DNA of 64,000 nt from Pseudomonas sp. Teo4. Its GTDB lineage: Bacteria > Pseudomonadota > Gammaproteobacteria > Pseudomonadales > Pseudomonadaceae. Below, piece by piece: positions 1 through 9,617 of this stretch. Under the pieces are notes generated by a model. That model did not search any database. It had not been told where the DNA came from and was given only the letters and a program-made list of their open reading frames with translations. Location: the NCBI RefSeq assembly GCF_034387475.1, contig NZ_JAXCIL010000001.1, positions 2,046,001 through 2,110,000 of the forward strand. Reading direction: 5' to 3'. The translations under genes and the position numbers were made by a program. How positions within the stretch are numbered: the stretch's first letter is position 1; each line of letters opens with the position of its first letter.

Positions 1-444
1 ATCCGCAACGTCGATTCGGCCCAGTACGTCAACCGCCTGATGGCCCGCGACTACGACATGATCGTGACGGGCTACCCTGTCACGCTGTCGCCCGGTGCCG
101 AGCTGTACAACTATTTCGGCTCGGCGGCCGCCAACGACCCCGGCTCGAACAACCTGATGGTGCTCAAGGACCCGGCGGTGGACGTGCTGATCGACGGCCT
201 GGTCCGTGCCAGCACCCAGGCCGACATGCTGCGCCACGCCCACGCCCTGGACCGCGTGCTGCAATGGAACTACTACTGGATCCCCAACTACTACCCACCC
301 GGCAGTTCCACCGCCTGGTGGAACCGCTTCGGCCTGCCCAAGGTCCAGGCCGCCTACGATGAAGGCCTGGACACCTGGTGGGAAATCAGCCCCACTGCGC
401 TGACCAACGCGCAAATGGCCGAGCGCCGGAAGAAGTCGCCATGA
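1..444 (+). CDS. Oligopeptide ABC transporter substrate-binding protein, C-terminal part (cut by window edge)
   Basis: The frame is open from base 1 and ends in TGA at 442-444, leaving about 147 residues of a family-5 extracellular solute-binding protein. The tail (aromatic-rich [11 protein letters not shown], then [10 protein letters not shown] and a closing WWEI segment) resembles the C-terminus of YejA-type peptide binding proteins. The stop overlaps the next gene by 4 bases, and two YejB/YejE-type permeases follow, so this is the periplasmic receptor of that importer. The signal peptide lies outside the window. The ligand cannot be read from the sequence; peptides or peptide-like compounds are the family norm. 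Confidence 0.85.
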   Translation: MRNVDSAQYVNRLMARDYDMIVTGYPVTLSPGAELYNYFGSAAANDPGSNNLMVLKDPAVDVLIDGLVRASTQADMLRHAHALDRVLQWNYYWIPNYYPPGSSTAWWNRFGLPKVQAAYDEGLDTWWEISPTALTNAQMAERRKKSP

Positions 445-1499
445 CTGCCTATATTTTGCGTCGCCTGTTGTTGATCATCCCGACCCTGCTGGCGATCCTG
501 CTGGTCAACTTCGTCATCGTCCAGGCTGCACCGGGCGGCCCGGTCGAGCAGGCGGTGGCCAGGCTGCAGGGCCTGGGCGGCGCTGCGCCGGGGGCGCGGG
601 CCGAGGCCGTGCATGGCGAGTCCCGCGCCAGCCGTGGCCTGGACCCGAAGATGATCGAAGAGATCAAACGCCAGTACGGCTTCGACAAGTCCGCCCCCGA
701 ACGGCTGTGGTTGATGCTCAAGCAGTATGCCCGGCTGGATTTCGGCCAGAGTTTCTTCCGTGGCGCCAAGGTGACCGACCTGATTCTGGAAAAGCTGCCG
801 GTGACCCTGTCGCTGGGCTTCTGGGCGACGCTGATCACTTATCTGGTCTCGATCCCGCTGGGTATCCGCAAGGCCGTGCGCCATGGCAGCCGCTTCGACG
901 CCTGGAGCAGCGCGCTGATCGTGATCGGTTATGCCCTGCCCTCGTTCCTGTTCGCCTTGCTGTTGATCGTGCTGTTCGCAGGCGGCACCTCGCTCAACTG
1001 GTTCCCCGTGCGCGGGCTGGTTTCGGAGAACTTCGACCAGCTCAGCCTGCTGGGCAAGGTTGCTGACTATTTCTGGCACCTGGTGCTGCCGGTTGGGGCG
1101 CTGGTGATCGGCGGCTTTGCCACGCTCACCCTGCTGACCAAGAACGCGTTCCTCGACGAGATCTCCCGCCAGTACGTGGTCACGGCCCGGGCCAAGGGCT
1201 TGAGCGAACGGCGGGTGCTGTACGGGCATGTGCTGCGCAATGCCATGCTGCTGGTCCTGGCCGGCCTGCCCCAGGCACTGATCACGGTGTTCTTCGCCGG
1301 TTCCCTGCTGATCGAGGTGATCTTCTCCCTCGATGGCCTGGGGCGCCTGAGCTATGAAGCGGCGGTGTCGCGCGACTACCCGGTGGTGTTCGGCACGCTG
1401 TTCATCTTCACCCTCGCGGGCCTGCTGTTCCGCCTCATAGGTGACTTGGCCTTCACCGTGCTCGACCCGCGCATCGACTTCGACACGAGGGCGCAATGA
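441..1499 (+). CDS. yejB: Peptide ABC transporter permease, YejB type
   Basis: The product has 352 residues. Its N-terminal membrane anchor begins [20 protein letters not shown], the hallmark of DppB/OppB/YejB permeases, followed by a long periplasmic insert (about 35-90) as in YejB. The cytoplasmic EAA-type loop that contacts the ATPase lies near residues 243-268 ([23 protein letters not shown]). The ATG at 441 overlaps the stop of the binding-protein gene and is preferred over an upstream in-frame Met because the family N-terminus starts here. The last codon overlaps the next permease by 4 bases, showing tight translational coupling. No ATP-binding subunit follows, so it must lie upstream or elsewhere. 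Confidence 0.9.
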   Translation: MTAYILRRLLLIIPTLLAILLVNFVIVQAAPGGPVEQAVARLQGLGGAAPGARAEAVHGESRASRGLDPKMIEEIKRQYGFDKSAPERLWLMLKQYARLDFGQSFFRGAKVTDLILEKLPVTLSLGFWATLITYLVSIPLGIRKAVRHGSRFDAWSSALIVIGYALPSFLFALLLIVLFAGGTSLNWFPVRGLVSENFDQLSLLGKVADYFWHLVLPVGALVIGGFATLTLLTKNAFLDEISRQYVVTARAKGLSERRVLYGHVLRNAMLLVLAGLPQALITVFFAGSLLIEVIFSLDGLGRLSYEAAVSRDYPVVFGTLFIFTLAGLLFRLIGDLAFTVLDPRIDFDTRAQ

Positions 1500-2515
1500 T
1501 GCTGTCGCCGGTTTCGCGTCGTCGCCTGCAGCGTTTTCGCCGCAACCGCCTTGGCTGGATCTCGCTGTGGCTGTTCGCCGGGCTGCTGGTGCTGAGCCTG
1601 GGCGCTGAACTGGTGGCCAACGACAAGCCGCTGCTGCTTGGCTACAAGGGCGATCTGTATGTGCCGGCTCTCAAGCGTTACAGCGAGCAGCAGTTCGGCG
1701 GCCAGTTGCCGTTCCAGCCGGATTACCGCAGTGCCTATGTGCGTCAGCTGATCGAAAGCCAAGGCGGCTGGATGCTGTTCGCGCCCATTCCGTTCAGCGC
1801 CGACACGCCGAACTACGACCTGCAGGTTCCCACCCCTAGCCCACCAAGCCCAAGCAACTGGCTGGGCACCGACGACCAAGGGCGCGACGTGCTGGCCAGG
1901 GTGCTGTATGGCACACGGGTGTCGCTGCTGTTCGCCTTCGCCCTGACCGTGGTCAGCGTGCTGATCGGCGTGATTGCTGGCGCCTTGCAGGGGTACCACG
2001 GTGGGTGGGTCGACCTGCTCGGGCAACGGTTGCTGGAGGTGTGGTCGGGGTTGCCGGTGCTGTACCTGTTGATCATCCTCAGCGGCTTCGTCGAGCCAGA
2101 TTTCTGGTGGCTGCTGGGGATCATGGCACTGTTCTCGTGGCTGACCCTGGTCGATGTGGTGCGCGCCGAGTTTCTCCGTGGGCGCAACCTTGAGTACGTG
2201 AAGGCCGCCCGCGCCTTGGGGCTGCCGGACAGCCAGGTAATGCTGCGGCATATCCTGCCCAATGCGATGAACGCCACCCTGACCTACGTGCCCTTCATGC
2301 TCACCGGCGCCATCACCACCCTGACGGCATTGGACTTTCTCGGGTTCGGCATGCCGGCCGGCAGCGCTTCGCTGGGTGAACTGGTGACCCAGGGCAAGCA
2401 GCATCTGGAAGCGCCGTGGCTGGGCTTTACCGCGTTTTTCGCGTTGGCAGTGATTCTGTCGCTGCTGGTGTTCATTGGTGATGCCTTGCGTGAGGCGTTC
2501 GACCCTCGGGGGTAG
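1496..2515 (+). CDS. yejE: Peptide ABC transporter permease, YejE type
   Basis: The product has 339 residues: an N-terminal OppC_N-like segment with one membrane helix (about 18-40), a periplasmic stretch ending near [17 protein letters not shown], then the BPD-transport domain. The EAA loop is near 233-258 ([24 protein letters not shown]). The ATGA overlap with yejB shows co-translation. It forms a heterodimeric channel with YejB. The operon appears to end here because an inverted REP pair follows immediately and the next gene is a separate sigma-54 regulator with its own leader. Confidence 0.9.
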   Translation: MMLSPVSRRRLQRFRRNRLGWISLWLFAGLLVLSLGAELVANDKPLLLGYKGDLYVPALKRYSEQQFGGQLPFQPDYRSAYVRQLIESQGGWMLFAPIPFSADTPNYDLQVPTPSPPSPSNWLGTDDQGRDVLARVLYGTRVSLLFAFALTVVSVLIGVIAGALQGYHGGWVDLLGQRLLEVWSGLPVLYLLIILSGFVEPDFWWLLGIMALFSWLTLVDVVRAEFLRGRNLEYVKAARALGLPDSQVMLRHILPNAMNATLTYVPFMLTGAITTLTALDFLGFGMPAGSASLGELVTQGKQHLEAPWLGFTAFFALAVILSLLVFIGDALREAFDPRG

Positions 2516-2524
2516 GTTGGCTGT

Positions 2525-2624
2525 GGCGGCCTTATCGCCGGCAAGCCGGCTCCCACAGGTACTGCGGTGATTTCAGAGTCGGCGCGGTCCCTGTGGGAGC
2601 CGACTTGCCGGCGATAGGGCCGCC
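2525..2624. repeat. Inverted pair of REP-type palindromes (GCCGGC family)
   Basis: Two arms face each other: 2525-2559 with the core CGCCGGCAAGCCGGCTCCCA, and 2590-2624 carrying its near-perfect reverse complement. Each arm can fold alone and the two can pair into one long cruciform. This is the usual intergenic REP arrangement of P. putida-group genomes. It follows the permease operon and may stop transcription or act as a gyrase or RAYT target. No RAYT transposase gene is seen nearby. Confidence 0.85.
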
Positions 2625-2686
2625 GATGTCTTCACCAAACCCAGGCCCAGCGCCATAATCCGCTACCCCATCACCAGGCCCCTTCC

Positions 2687-4069
2687 ATGCACGACAGCGA
2701 CAGCCTCAAGGACTACCCCCAGGTACGGCAACTGGCGATCCGCTCGCTGTTCGAGATCATCGAGCAATCCAGCGAAGGCACCGTGATCGTCGACCGCCAG
2801 GCCCGCATTGTCTGGATGAACGAGCGCTATGCACGGCGTTTTGGCCTGGCCGATGCCGCCAGCGCCATTGGCCAGCCGTGCGAGGCGGTGATCCCCGGCA
2901 GCCTGATGCGCGAGGTGGTCAGCAATGGCCGACCCATTCTGCTGGACATGCTCGATACCCCCAACGAGCCGCTGGTGGTCATGCGCCTGCCCATCCACGA
3001 TGACCAGGGTGCGCTGATCGGGGCCATCGGTTTTGCCTTGTTCGATGAGCTGCGCAGCCTGTCACCACTGCTCAAACGCTACTCGAGCATGCAGCAGGAG
3101 CTGGCCTCCACCCGCTCGCAGCTGCGGGCACGCCAGGCCAAGTACAGCTTCGCCCAGTTCGTCGGCAGTAGCACCGCGAGCCTTGAGGCCAAGCGCCGGG
3201 CGCGGCGTGGCGCGGGCAGTGATTCGCCGGTGTTGCTGCTGGGCGAAACCGGTACCGGCAAGGAGTTGCTGGCCCATGCCATTCACGCCGCCTCGGCACG
3301 GGCGCACAAGGCGTTCGTCAGCATCAACAGCGCAGCCATTCCGGAAACCTTGCTGGAGGCCGAGTTCTTCGGCACCGCCCCCGGGGCCTTTACCGGTGCC
3401 GACCGCAAAGGCCGCAGCGGCAAGCTGCAATTGGCCGAGGGCGGCACGCTGTTCCTGGACGAGATTGGTGACATGCCCCTGGCCCTGCAGAGCAAGTTGC
3501 TGCGCGTGCTGCAGGAAAAGGAATACGAGCCCGTCGGCTCCAACCAGATGCTGCGCAGCGATGTGCGCATCATCGCCGCCACGTCCATCGACCTGCAGGC
3601 TGCCATGGCGCGCGGAGCGTTTCGGGCCGACCTGTATTACCGCTTGAACGTGCTGCCCATCGAGGTGCCGCCCCTGCGTGAGCGCAGCGAAGACTTGCCA
3701 GCGCTGTGCGAGGCTATTCTGGCCGAGCTGGGCAGCCAGTACGAACTGGAGCCTGAAGCGCTGCAACTGCTGGCCCGGCATGCCTGGCCGGGGAATATCC
3801 GCGAGTTGCGCAATGTGCTGGAGCGGGCGACGTTGTTGGCCGACCAGCCAAGGTTGGGGGCTGGCGAGCTGCGAGCGGCGCTGGGGCCATTGAGCCCGGT
3901 GGCGGCACCGGTGATGCGGCAGACGTATCGGGAGGCGTGTGAACAGTTCGAACGCAAGCTGATTGCCGATGCGCTGCTGGAGTGTTCGGGCAATGTGCCG
4001 GAAGCCGCGAAGTCGCTAGGGCTGGGGCGGTCTACCTTGTACAAGAAGATGGTGGCGCTGGGGCATTAG
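2687..4069 (+). CDS. Sigma-54 dependent activator (PAS, AAA+, Fis-type HTH)
   Basis: The product has 460 residues. A PAS sensor (about 18-115) precedes an AAA+ domain with Walker A GETGTGKE (about 186), the sigma-54 contact loop GAFTGA (about 232) and Walker B LFLDEIGD (about 254). The C-terminal Fis-type helix-turn-helix (about 430-455) ends in RSTLYKKM. There is no response-regulator receiver domain, so the PAS domain probably reads a metabolite or redox signal. The next gene has a -24/-12 promoter with an IHF box, so the natural target is the 3-hydroxybutyrate permease/dehydrogenase operon. The specific inducer is inferred, not seen. Confidence 0.92.
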   Translation: MHDSDSLKDYPQVRQLAIRSLFEIIEQSSEGTVIVDRQARIVWMNERYARRFGLADAASAIGQPCEAVIPGSLMREVVSNGRPILLDMLDTPNEPLVVMRLPIHDDQGALIGAIGFALFDELRSLSPLLKRYSSMQQELASTRSQLRARQAKYSFAQFVGSSTASLEAKRRARRGAGSDSPVLLLGETGTGKELLAHAIHAASARAHKAFVSINSAAIPETLLEAEFFGTAPGAFTGADRKGRSGKLQLAEGGTLFLDEIGDMPLALQSKLLRVLQEKEYEPVGSNQMLRSDVRIIAATSIDLQAAMARGAFRADLYYRLNVLPIEVPPLRERSEDLPALCEAILAELGSQYELEPEALQLLARHAWPGNIRELRNVLERATLLADQPRLGAGELRAALGPLSPVAAPVMRQTYREACEQFERKLIADALLECSGNVPEAAKSLGLGRSTLYKKMVALGH

Positions 4070-4089
4070 TCTCATTTTAGAGACTAATG
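4064..4089. promoter_or_regulatory. Perfect 10-bp inverted repeat, candidate activator binding site
   Basis: CATTAGTCTC (4064-4073) and GAGACTAATG (4080-4089) flank a 6-base spacer. The left arm overlaps the stop codon of the sigma-54 activator. It lies about 195 bases upstream of the -24 element, within the normal range for an enhancer bound by such activators. It is AT-rich and unlike the REP units next to it. A terminator role is less likely because no T-run follows the right arm. Confidence 0.5.
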
Positions 4090-4107
4090 TTTCCATATGT
4101 AGATTGC

Positions 4108-4210
4108 AGCGAGGGCTTTGCCCTCGATCGCCGGCAAGCCGGCTCCTACAGGGAGGCGTGCTGTCTTTGTGGGAGCCGGCTTGCCGGCGATTGGGCTGCA
4201 CAGCAGCCCC
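4108..4210. repeat. Inverted REP pair (GCCGGC family) between activator and permease
   Basis: The arms TCGCCGGCAAGCCGGCTCC (from 4128) and GGAGCCGGCTTGCCGGCGA (to 4191) are perfect mirror copies separated by about 30 bases. Small hairpins GAGGGC-TTT-GCCCTC and GGGCTGC-ACA-GCAGCCC flank them. It is the same family as the pair at 2525-2624 and sits between the presumed enhancer and the promoter. Confidence 0.85.
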
Positions 4211-4263
4211 GACAGTCTCAACCCAGAGACAGCCACGCCAAGACTTCAAATATAATCCTTTTA

Positions 4264-4300
4264 AATCAACAACTTATATAATTGGCACGATTCCCGCTAT
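4264..4300 (+). promoter_or_regulatory. Sigma-54 (-24/-12) promoter with adjacent IHF box
   Basis: TTGGCACG-ATTC-CCGCT has GG at 4284-4285 and GC at 4296-4297, exactly 10 bases apart as sigma-54 requires. The -24 half is a full match; the -12 half keeps only the GC. Directly upstream, AATCAACAACTTA at 4264-4276 matches the IHF consensus WATCARNNNNTTR at every position. An IHF bend this close to the -24 element is unusual but workable. Transcription would start near 4309 and drive the permease at 4348. Confidence 0.8.
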
Positions 4301-4315
4301 CCCCTGGTCACCGAT

Positions 4316-4323
4316 AAAAACAA
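4316..4323 (+). promoter_or_regulatory. Candidate Crc/Hfq catabolite-repression motif
   Basis: AAAAACAA fits the AANAANAA motif and lies 25 bases before the permease start, just upstream of its AGGAG ribosome-binding site. Confidence 0.35.
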
Positions 4324-4347
4324 GACTCACCCAGGAGATTTACCCCG

Positions 4348-5739
4348 ATGACCGTGCTCATCGCAATGGCCGCCCTGGCCCTGCTGATGCTGGCCGCCTA
4401 CCGCGGCTACAGCGTAATCCTGTTCGCCCCCATCGCCGCCCTCGGCGCGGTGCTGCTCACTGACCCAGCCGCCGTGGCCCCCGCATTCACCGGGGTGTTC
4501 ATGGAGAAAATGGTCGGCTTCATCAAGCTCTACTTCCCGGTGTTCCTGCTAGGTGCGGTGTTCGGCAAGCTGATCGAGCTGTCGGGCTTCTCGCGCTCGA
4601 TCGTCGCGGCTGCCATTCGCCTGCTCGGCACCCGTCAGGCGATGCTGGTGATCGTGCTGGTCTGCGCCTTGCTCACCTACGGCGGCGTGTCGCTGTTCGT
4701 GGTGGTGTTTGCGGTCTACCCGTTCGCCGCCGAAATGTTCCGCCAAAGCGATATTCCCAAGCGGCTGATTCCGGCGACCATCGCCCTGGGCGCGTTCTCA
4801 TTCACCATGGACGCGCTGCCAGGCACCCCGCAGATCCAGAACATCATCCCCAGCACGTTCTTCAACACCACCGCCTGGGCAGCGCCCTGGCTGGGCCTGA
4901 TCGGCACGTTGTTCGTGTTCTGCACCGGCATGCTCTACCTGCAACGCCAGCGCAACAAGGCCCAGCGTGCCGGCGAAGGCTACGGCAACGACCTGCGCAA
5001 CGAACCGGAAACCGCCGCCGACCTGACCTTGCCCAACCCTTGGCTGGCCCTGTCGCCGCTGGTGCTGGTGGGGGTGATGAACCTGCTGTTCACCCACTGG
5101 ATTCCACAGTGGTACGGCCCCAGCCACACCCTGCAACTGCCGGGCATGAGCGCACCGGTCAATAGTGACGTGGCCAAGCTCACGGCGATCTGGGCGGTGC
5201 AGGCAGCGTTGCTGGTGGGCATCGTGATGGTGCTGGTGTGCGCCTTTGGCGCCATCCGCACGCGCCTGGCCGAGGGCACCAAGAGCGCGGTCGGTGGCGC
5301 ACTGCTGGCGGCCATGAACACTGCCTCGGAGTACGGCTTCGGCGCGGTGATCGCATCGCTGCCAGGCTTTCTGGTGCTGGCCGACGCCCTGCGCGCCATC
5401 CCCAACCCGCTGGTCAACGAAGCCATCACCGTCACCCTGCTGGCGGGCATCACCGGCTCGGCCTCCGGCGGCATGAGCATTGCCCTGGCGGCCATGAGCG
5501 AAAGCTTCATCGCCGCCGCCCACGCCGCCAACATTCCGCTGGAGGTGCTGCACCGGGTGGCCGCCATGGCCAGCGGCGGCATGGACACCCTGCCGCACAA
5601 TGGCGCGGTGATCACCTTGCTGGCGGTGACGGGCCTGACCCACCGCGAAGCCTATAAAGACATCTTCGGCATCACTTTGATCAAGACCCTGGCGGTATTC
5701 GTGGTCATCGCCACGTTCTACGCCACCGGCATCGTTTAA
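4348..5739 (+). CDS. GntP-family permease, probably for 3-hydroxybutyrate
   Basis: The product has 463 residues with about 12 hydrophobic segments, a typical GntP-family length and layout; the conserved Gly/Ala-rich region ITGSASGGMSIAL lies near 368-380. It is an inner-membrane proton symporter for small hydroxy-acids. It sits 10 bases ahead of 3-hydroxybutyrate dehydrogenase and behind a sigma-54 promoter, so 3-hydroxybutyrate is the likely substrate, with acetoacetate as an alternative. The ATG at 4348 has AGGAG about 10 bases upstream. Gluconate is unlikely given the neighbours. Confidence 0.85.
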   Translation: MTVLIAMAALALLMLAAYRGYSVILFAPIAALGAVLLTDPAAVAPAFTGVFMEKMVGFIKLYFPVFLLGAVFGKLIELSGFSRSIVAAAIRLLGTRQAMLVIVLVCALLTYGGVSLFVVVFAVYPFAAEMFRQSDIPKRLIPATIALGAFSFTMDALPGTPQIQNIIPSTFFNTTAWAAPWLGLIGTLFVFCTGMLYLQRQRNKAQRAGEGYGNDLRNEPETAADLTLPNPWLALSPLVLVGVMNLLFTHWIPQWYGPSHTLQLPGMSAPVNSDVAKLTAIWAVQAALLVGIVMVLVCAFGAIRTRLAEGTKSAVGGALLAAMNTASEYGFGAVIASLPGFLVLADALRAIPNPLVNEAITVTLLAGITGSASGGMSIALAAMSESFIAAAHAANIPLEVLHRVAAMASGGMDTLPHNGAVITLLAVTGLTHREAYKDIFGITLIKTLAVFVVIATFYATGIV

Positions 5740-5749
5740 GGAGCTTTAC

Positions 5750-6520
5750 ATGACGCTCAACGGCAAGACTGCACTCGTCACCGGTTCCACCAGCGGCATT
5801 GGCCTGGGCATCGCCCAGGTACTGGCCCGTGCTGGCGCCAACATCGTGCTCAACGGTTTCGGCGACCCAGCGCCCGCCCTGGCGGAGATCGGCCGCCACG
5901 GCGTCAGGGTGGTGCACCACCCGGCGGATTTGTCCGATGTGGCCCAGATCGAAGCGCTGTTCGCCCTGGCCGAACGCGAATTTGGCGGCGTCGATATTCT
6001 GGTCAACAACGCCGGTATCCAGCATGTGGCGCCGGTGGACCAGTTCCCGGTGGAAAGCTGGGACAAGATCATCGCCCTGAACCTGTCGGCGGTGTTCCAC
6101 GGTACCCGCCTGGCACTGCCGGGCATGCGCCAGCGCGACTGGGGGCGGATCATCAACATCGCCTCGGTGCACGGGCTGGTCGGCTCTACCGGCAAAGCCG
6201 CTTACGTGGCGGCCAAGCACGGCGTGGTCGGGCTGACCAAGGTGGTGGGCCTGGAAACCGCCACCAGCAACGTCACCTGCAATGCGATCTGCCCCGGTTG
6301 GGTACTGACACCACTGGTGCAGAAGCAGATCGACGACCGTGCCGCCAAGGGCGGCGACCCGCTGCAGGCACAATACGACTTGTTGGCCGAGAAACAACCT
6401 TCATTGGCCTTCGTCACTCCCGAGCACCTGGGTGAACTGGTATTGTTCCTGTGCAGCGAGGCCGCAAGCCAGGTCCGCGGCGCCGCCTGGAATGTCGATG
6501 GTGGCTGGCTGGCCCAGTAA
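5750..6520 (+). CDS. hbdH: 3-hydroxybutyrate dehydrogenase (SDR family)
   Basis: The product has 256 residues. The Rossmann glycine motif is TGSTSGIG (about 10-17), followed by NNAG (about 85) and the catalytic SVHG...YVAAK (Tyr about 152, Lys about 156). The start motif NGKTALVTGSTSGIGLGIA and the end NVDGGW are typical of bacterial D-3-hydroxybutyrate dehydrogenases. It oxidises 3-hydroxybutyrate to acetoacetate with NAD+. It lies in one operon with the permease (10-base gap, AAGGAG RBS) and feeds the acetoacetyl-CoA synthetase downstream. Confidence 0.92.
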   Translation: MTLNGKTALVTGSTSGIGLGIAQVLARAGANIVLNGFGDPAPALAEIGRHGVRVVHHPADLSDVAQIEALFALAEREFGGVDILVNNAGIQHVAPVDQFPVESWDKIIALNLSAVFHGTRLALPGMRQRDWGRIINIASVHGLVGSTGKAAYVAAKHGVVGLTKVVGLETATSNVTCNAICPGWVLTPLVQKQIDDRAAKGGDPLQAQYDLLAEKQPSLAFVTPEHLGELVLFLCSEAASQVRGAAWNVDGGWLAQ

Positions 6521-6577
6521 AGTGGGCGGCCTGGGCCTGGCGGTGGTCTTGCACCCGTTCGATTGCAAGGAGGCCGT

Positions 6578-7057
6578 ATGCGCCATACCCGTCTGTTCGC
6601 GATGTTTTCCCTGACCCTGACCATGGCCGCACCGGCGATGGCCGCCAAACTCGAAGATGTCGCGCCCTACCCCGAAGCCGAAAAAGGCTTCACCCGGCAG
6701 GTGATCCACCTGCCGGCCCAGCCCGATGAATCGGCCCACACCCTGGAAATCCTGGCGGGCAAGACCCTGCAGGTGGACTGCAACCGCCAGCGCCTGGCAG
6801 GCAGCCTGGAAGAAAAAACGCTGCAAGGCTGGGGCTACAGCTACTACCGCCTGGAAAAGGTCGGCGGCCCGGCCAGTACCCTGATGGCCTGCCCGGATGG
6901 CAAGAAGACCGAAGCCTTCGTGCCGGTGGTCGGTGAAGGCTTCATGGTCCGTTACAACAGCAAGCTGCCGGTGGTGGTGTATGTGCCGGAAGGTGTCGAG
7001 GTGCGCTACCGCGTATGGTCGGCATCGCCGGACGTACAAAAGGCTAAAGTGGAGTAA
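6578..7057 (+). CDS. eco: Ecotin, periplasmic serine-protease inhibitor
   Basis: The precursor has 159 residues, with a signal peptide ending about ...APAMA (about 22) and a mature ecotin fold: [54 protein letters not shown] and YRVW. The Met in STLMACP is at the reactive-site (P1) position, as in the E. coli protein, and the two cysteines of its disulfide are present. It inhibits chymotrypsin-fold proteases as a dimer, possibly including neutrophil elastase or predator proteases. The ATG at 6578 is chosen for its AAGGAGG at 6567-6573 over an in-frame ATG five codons upstream. It lies between two ketone-body genes with no obvious metabolic link. Confidence 0.93.
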   Translation: MRHTRLFAMFSLTLTMAAPAMAAKLEDVAPYPEAEKGFTRQVIHLPAQPDESAHTLEILAGKTLQVDCNRQRLAGSLEEKTLQGWGYSYYRLEKVGGPASTLMACPDGKKTEAFVPVVGEGFMVRYNSKLPVVVYVPEGVEVRYRVWSASPDVQKAKVE

Positions 7058-7068
7058 GAGGACCACAG

Positions 7069-7173
7069 TCGGGGCCGCTTTGCGGCCCAATCGCAGGCTT
7101 CGCCAGCTCCCACCGGTTAAGTTGTAGCGCTGTAGGAGCTGGCGAAGCCTGCGATGGACTGCAAAGCAGTCCC
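7069..7173. repeat. Inverted pair of the second repeat type (CGCAGGCTTCGCCAGCTCC)
   Basis: TCGCAGGCTTCGCCAGCTCC (about 7091-7110) and its reverse complement GGAGCTGGCGAAGCCTGCGA (about 7135-7154) form a clean inverted pair, flanked by hairpins GGGCCGC-TTT-GCGGCCC and GGACTGC-AAA-GCAGTCC. The core differs from the GCCGGC-type REPs at 2525 and 4108 but matches the element at 43934, so at least two repeat families are present. Confidence 0.8.
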
Positions 7174-7200
7174 ATTACCCGATCGCAGCGGAGGTTCGGC

Positions 7201-9159
<1,959 letters not shown>

Positions 9160-9195
9160 TGGCGCCCTTTTTTGCCCCGAAGCACAGGTGTTCCC

Positions 9196-9471
9196 ATGAA
9201 AGCTCAAGCCCGCCATATCCTGGTCAAGACCGCTGAAGAAGCCGAGAAGCTCAAGCAGCGTATCGCCAACGGCGAGGCCTTCGACGTGCTGGCCAAGAAG
9301 TTCTCCACCTGCCCATCGGGCAAACGCGGTGGCGACTTGGGTGAAGTACGGCCGGGGCAACTGGTGGGGGCAGTCGACCAGGTGATCTTCAAGAAACCCC
9401 TGCGCGTGGTGCACGGGCCGATCAAAACCAAGTTTGGTTACCACCTGGTGCAAACCTTCTATCGCGACTGA
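9196..9471 (+). CDS. ppiC: Parvulin-type peptidyl-prolyl isomerase (PpiC)
   Basis: The product has 91 residues, a single rotamase domain with no signal peptide, so it is cytosolic. Landmarks are ARHILVKT, the FAKKFS-like segment with CPSGKRGGDLGE, and the end PIKTKFGYHLV, all matching E. coli PpiC almost in register. It catalyses cis-trans isomerisation of prolyl bonds. The ATG at 9196 is used rather than an in-frame ATG eight codons earlier because the family begins MKAQARHIL. Confidence 0.95.
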   Translation: MKAQARHILVKTAEEAEKLKQRIANGEAFDVLAKKFSTCPSGKRGGDLGEVRPGQLVGAVDQVIFKKPLRVVHGPIKTKFGYHLVQTFYRD

Positions 9472-9617
9472 CACAGCGTTATTGACGGCTGGCCACCTGG
9501 TAATTCTGCCAGTTGTCGCGTAACAGGCAATTTCCTACAAAGCAGGCAGGGCCGAGGCCGTGCCCATGAGCACGGTCCCAGGTAGTGGTCCGTTCAAATG
9601 GACACGGAGACCTGCCG

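Noticed and set aside
354..1496. Long minus-strand open frame opposite the permease gene
   Set aside because: It mirrors yejB, has no conserved motifs and is Gln/His/Arg-rich, typical of an antisense shadow in GC-rich DNA. The same holds for long frames opposite the ACADs, thiolase and ALDH.
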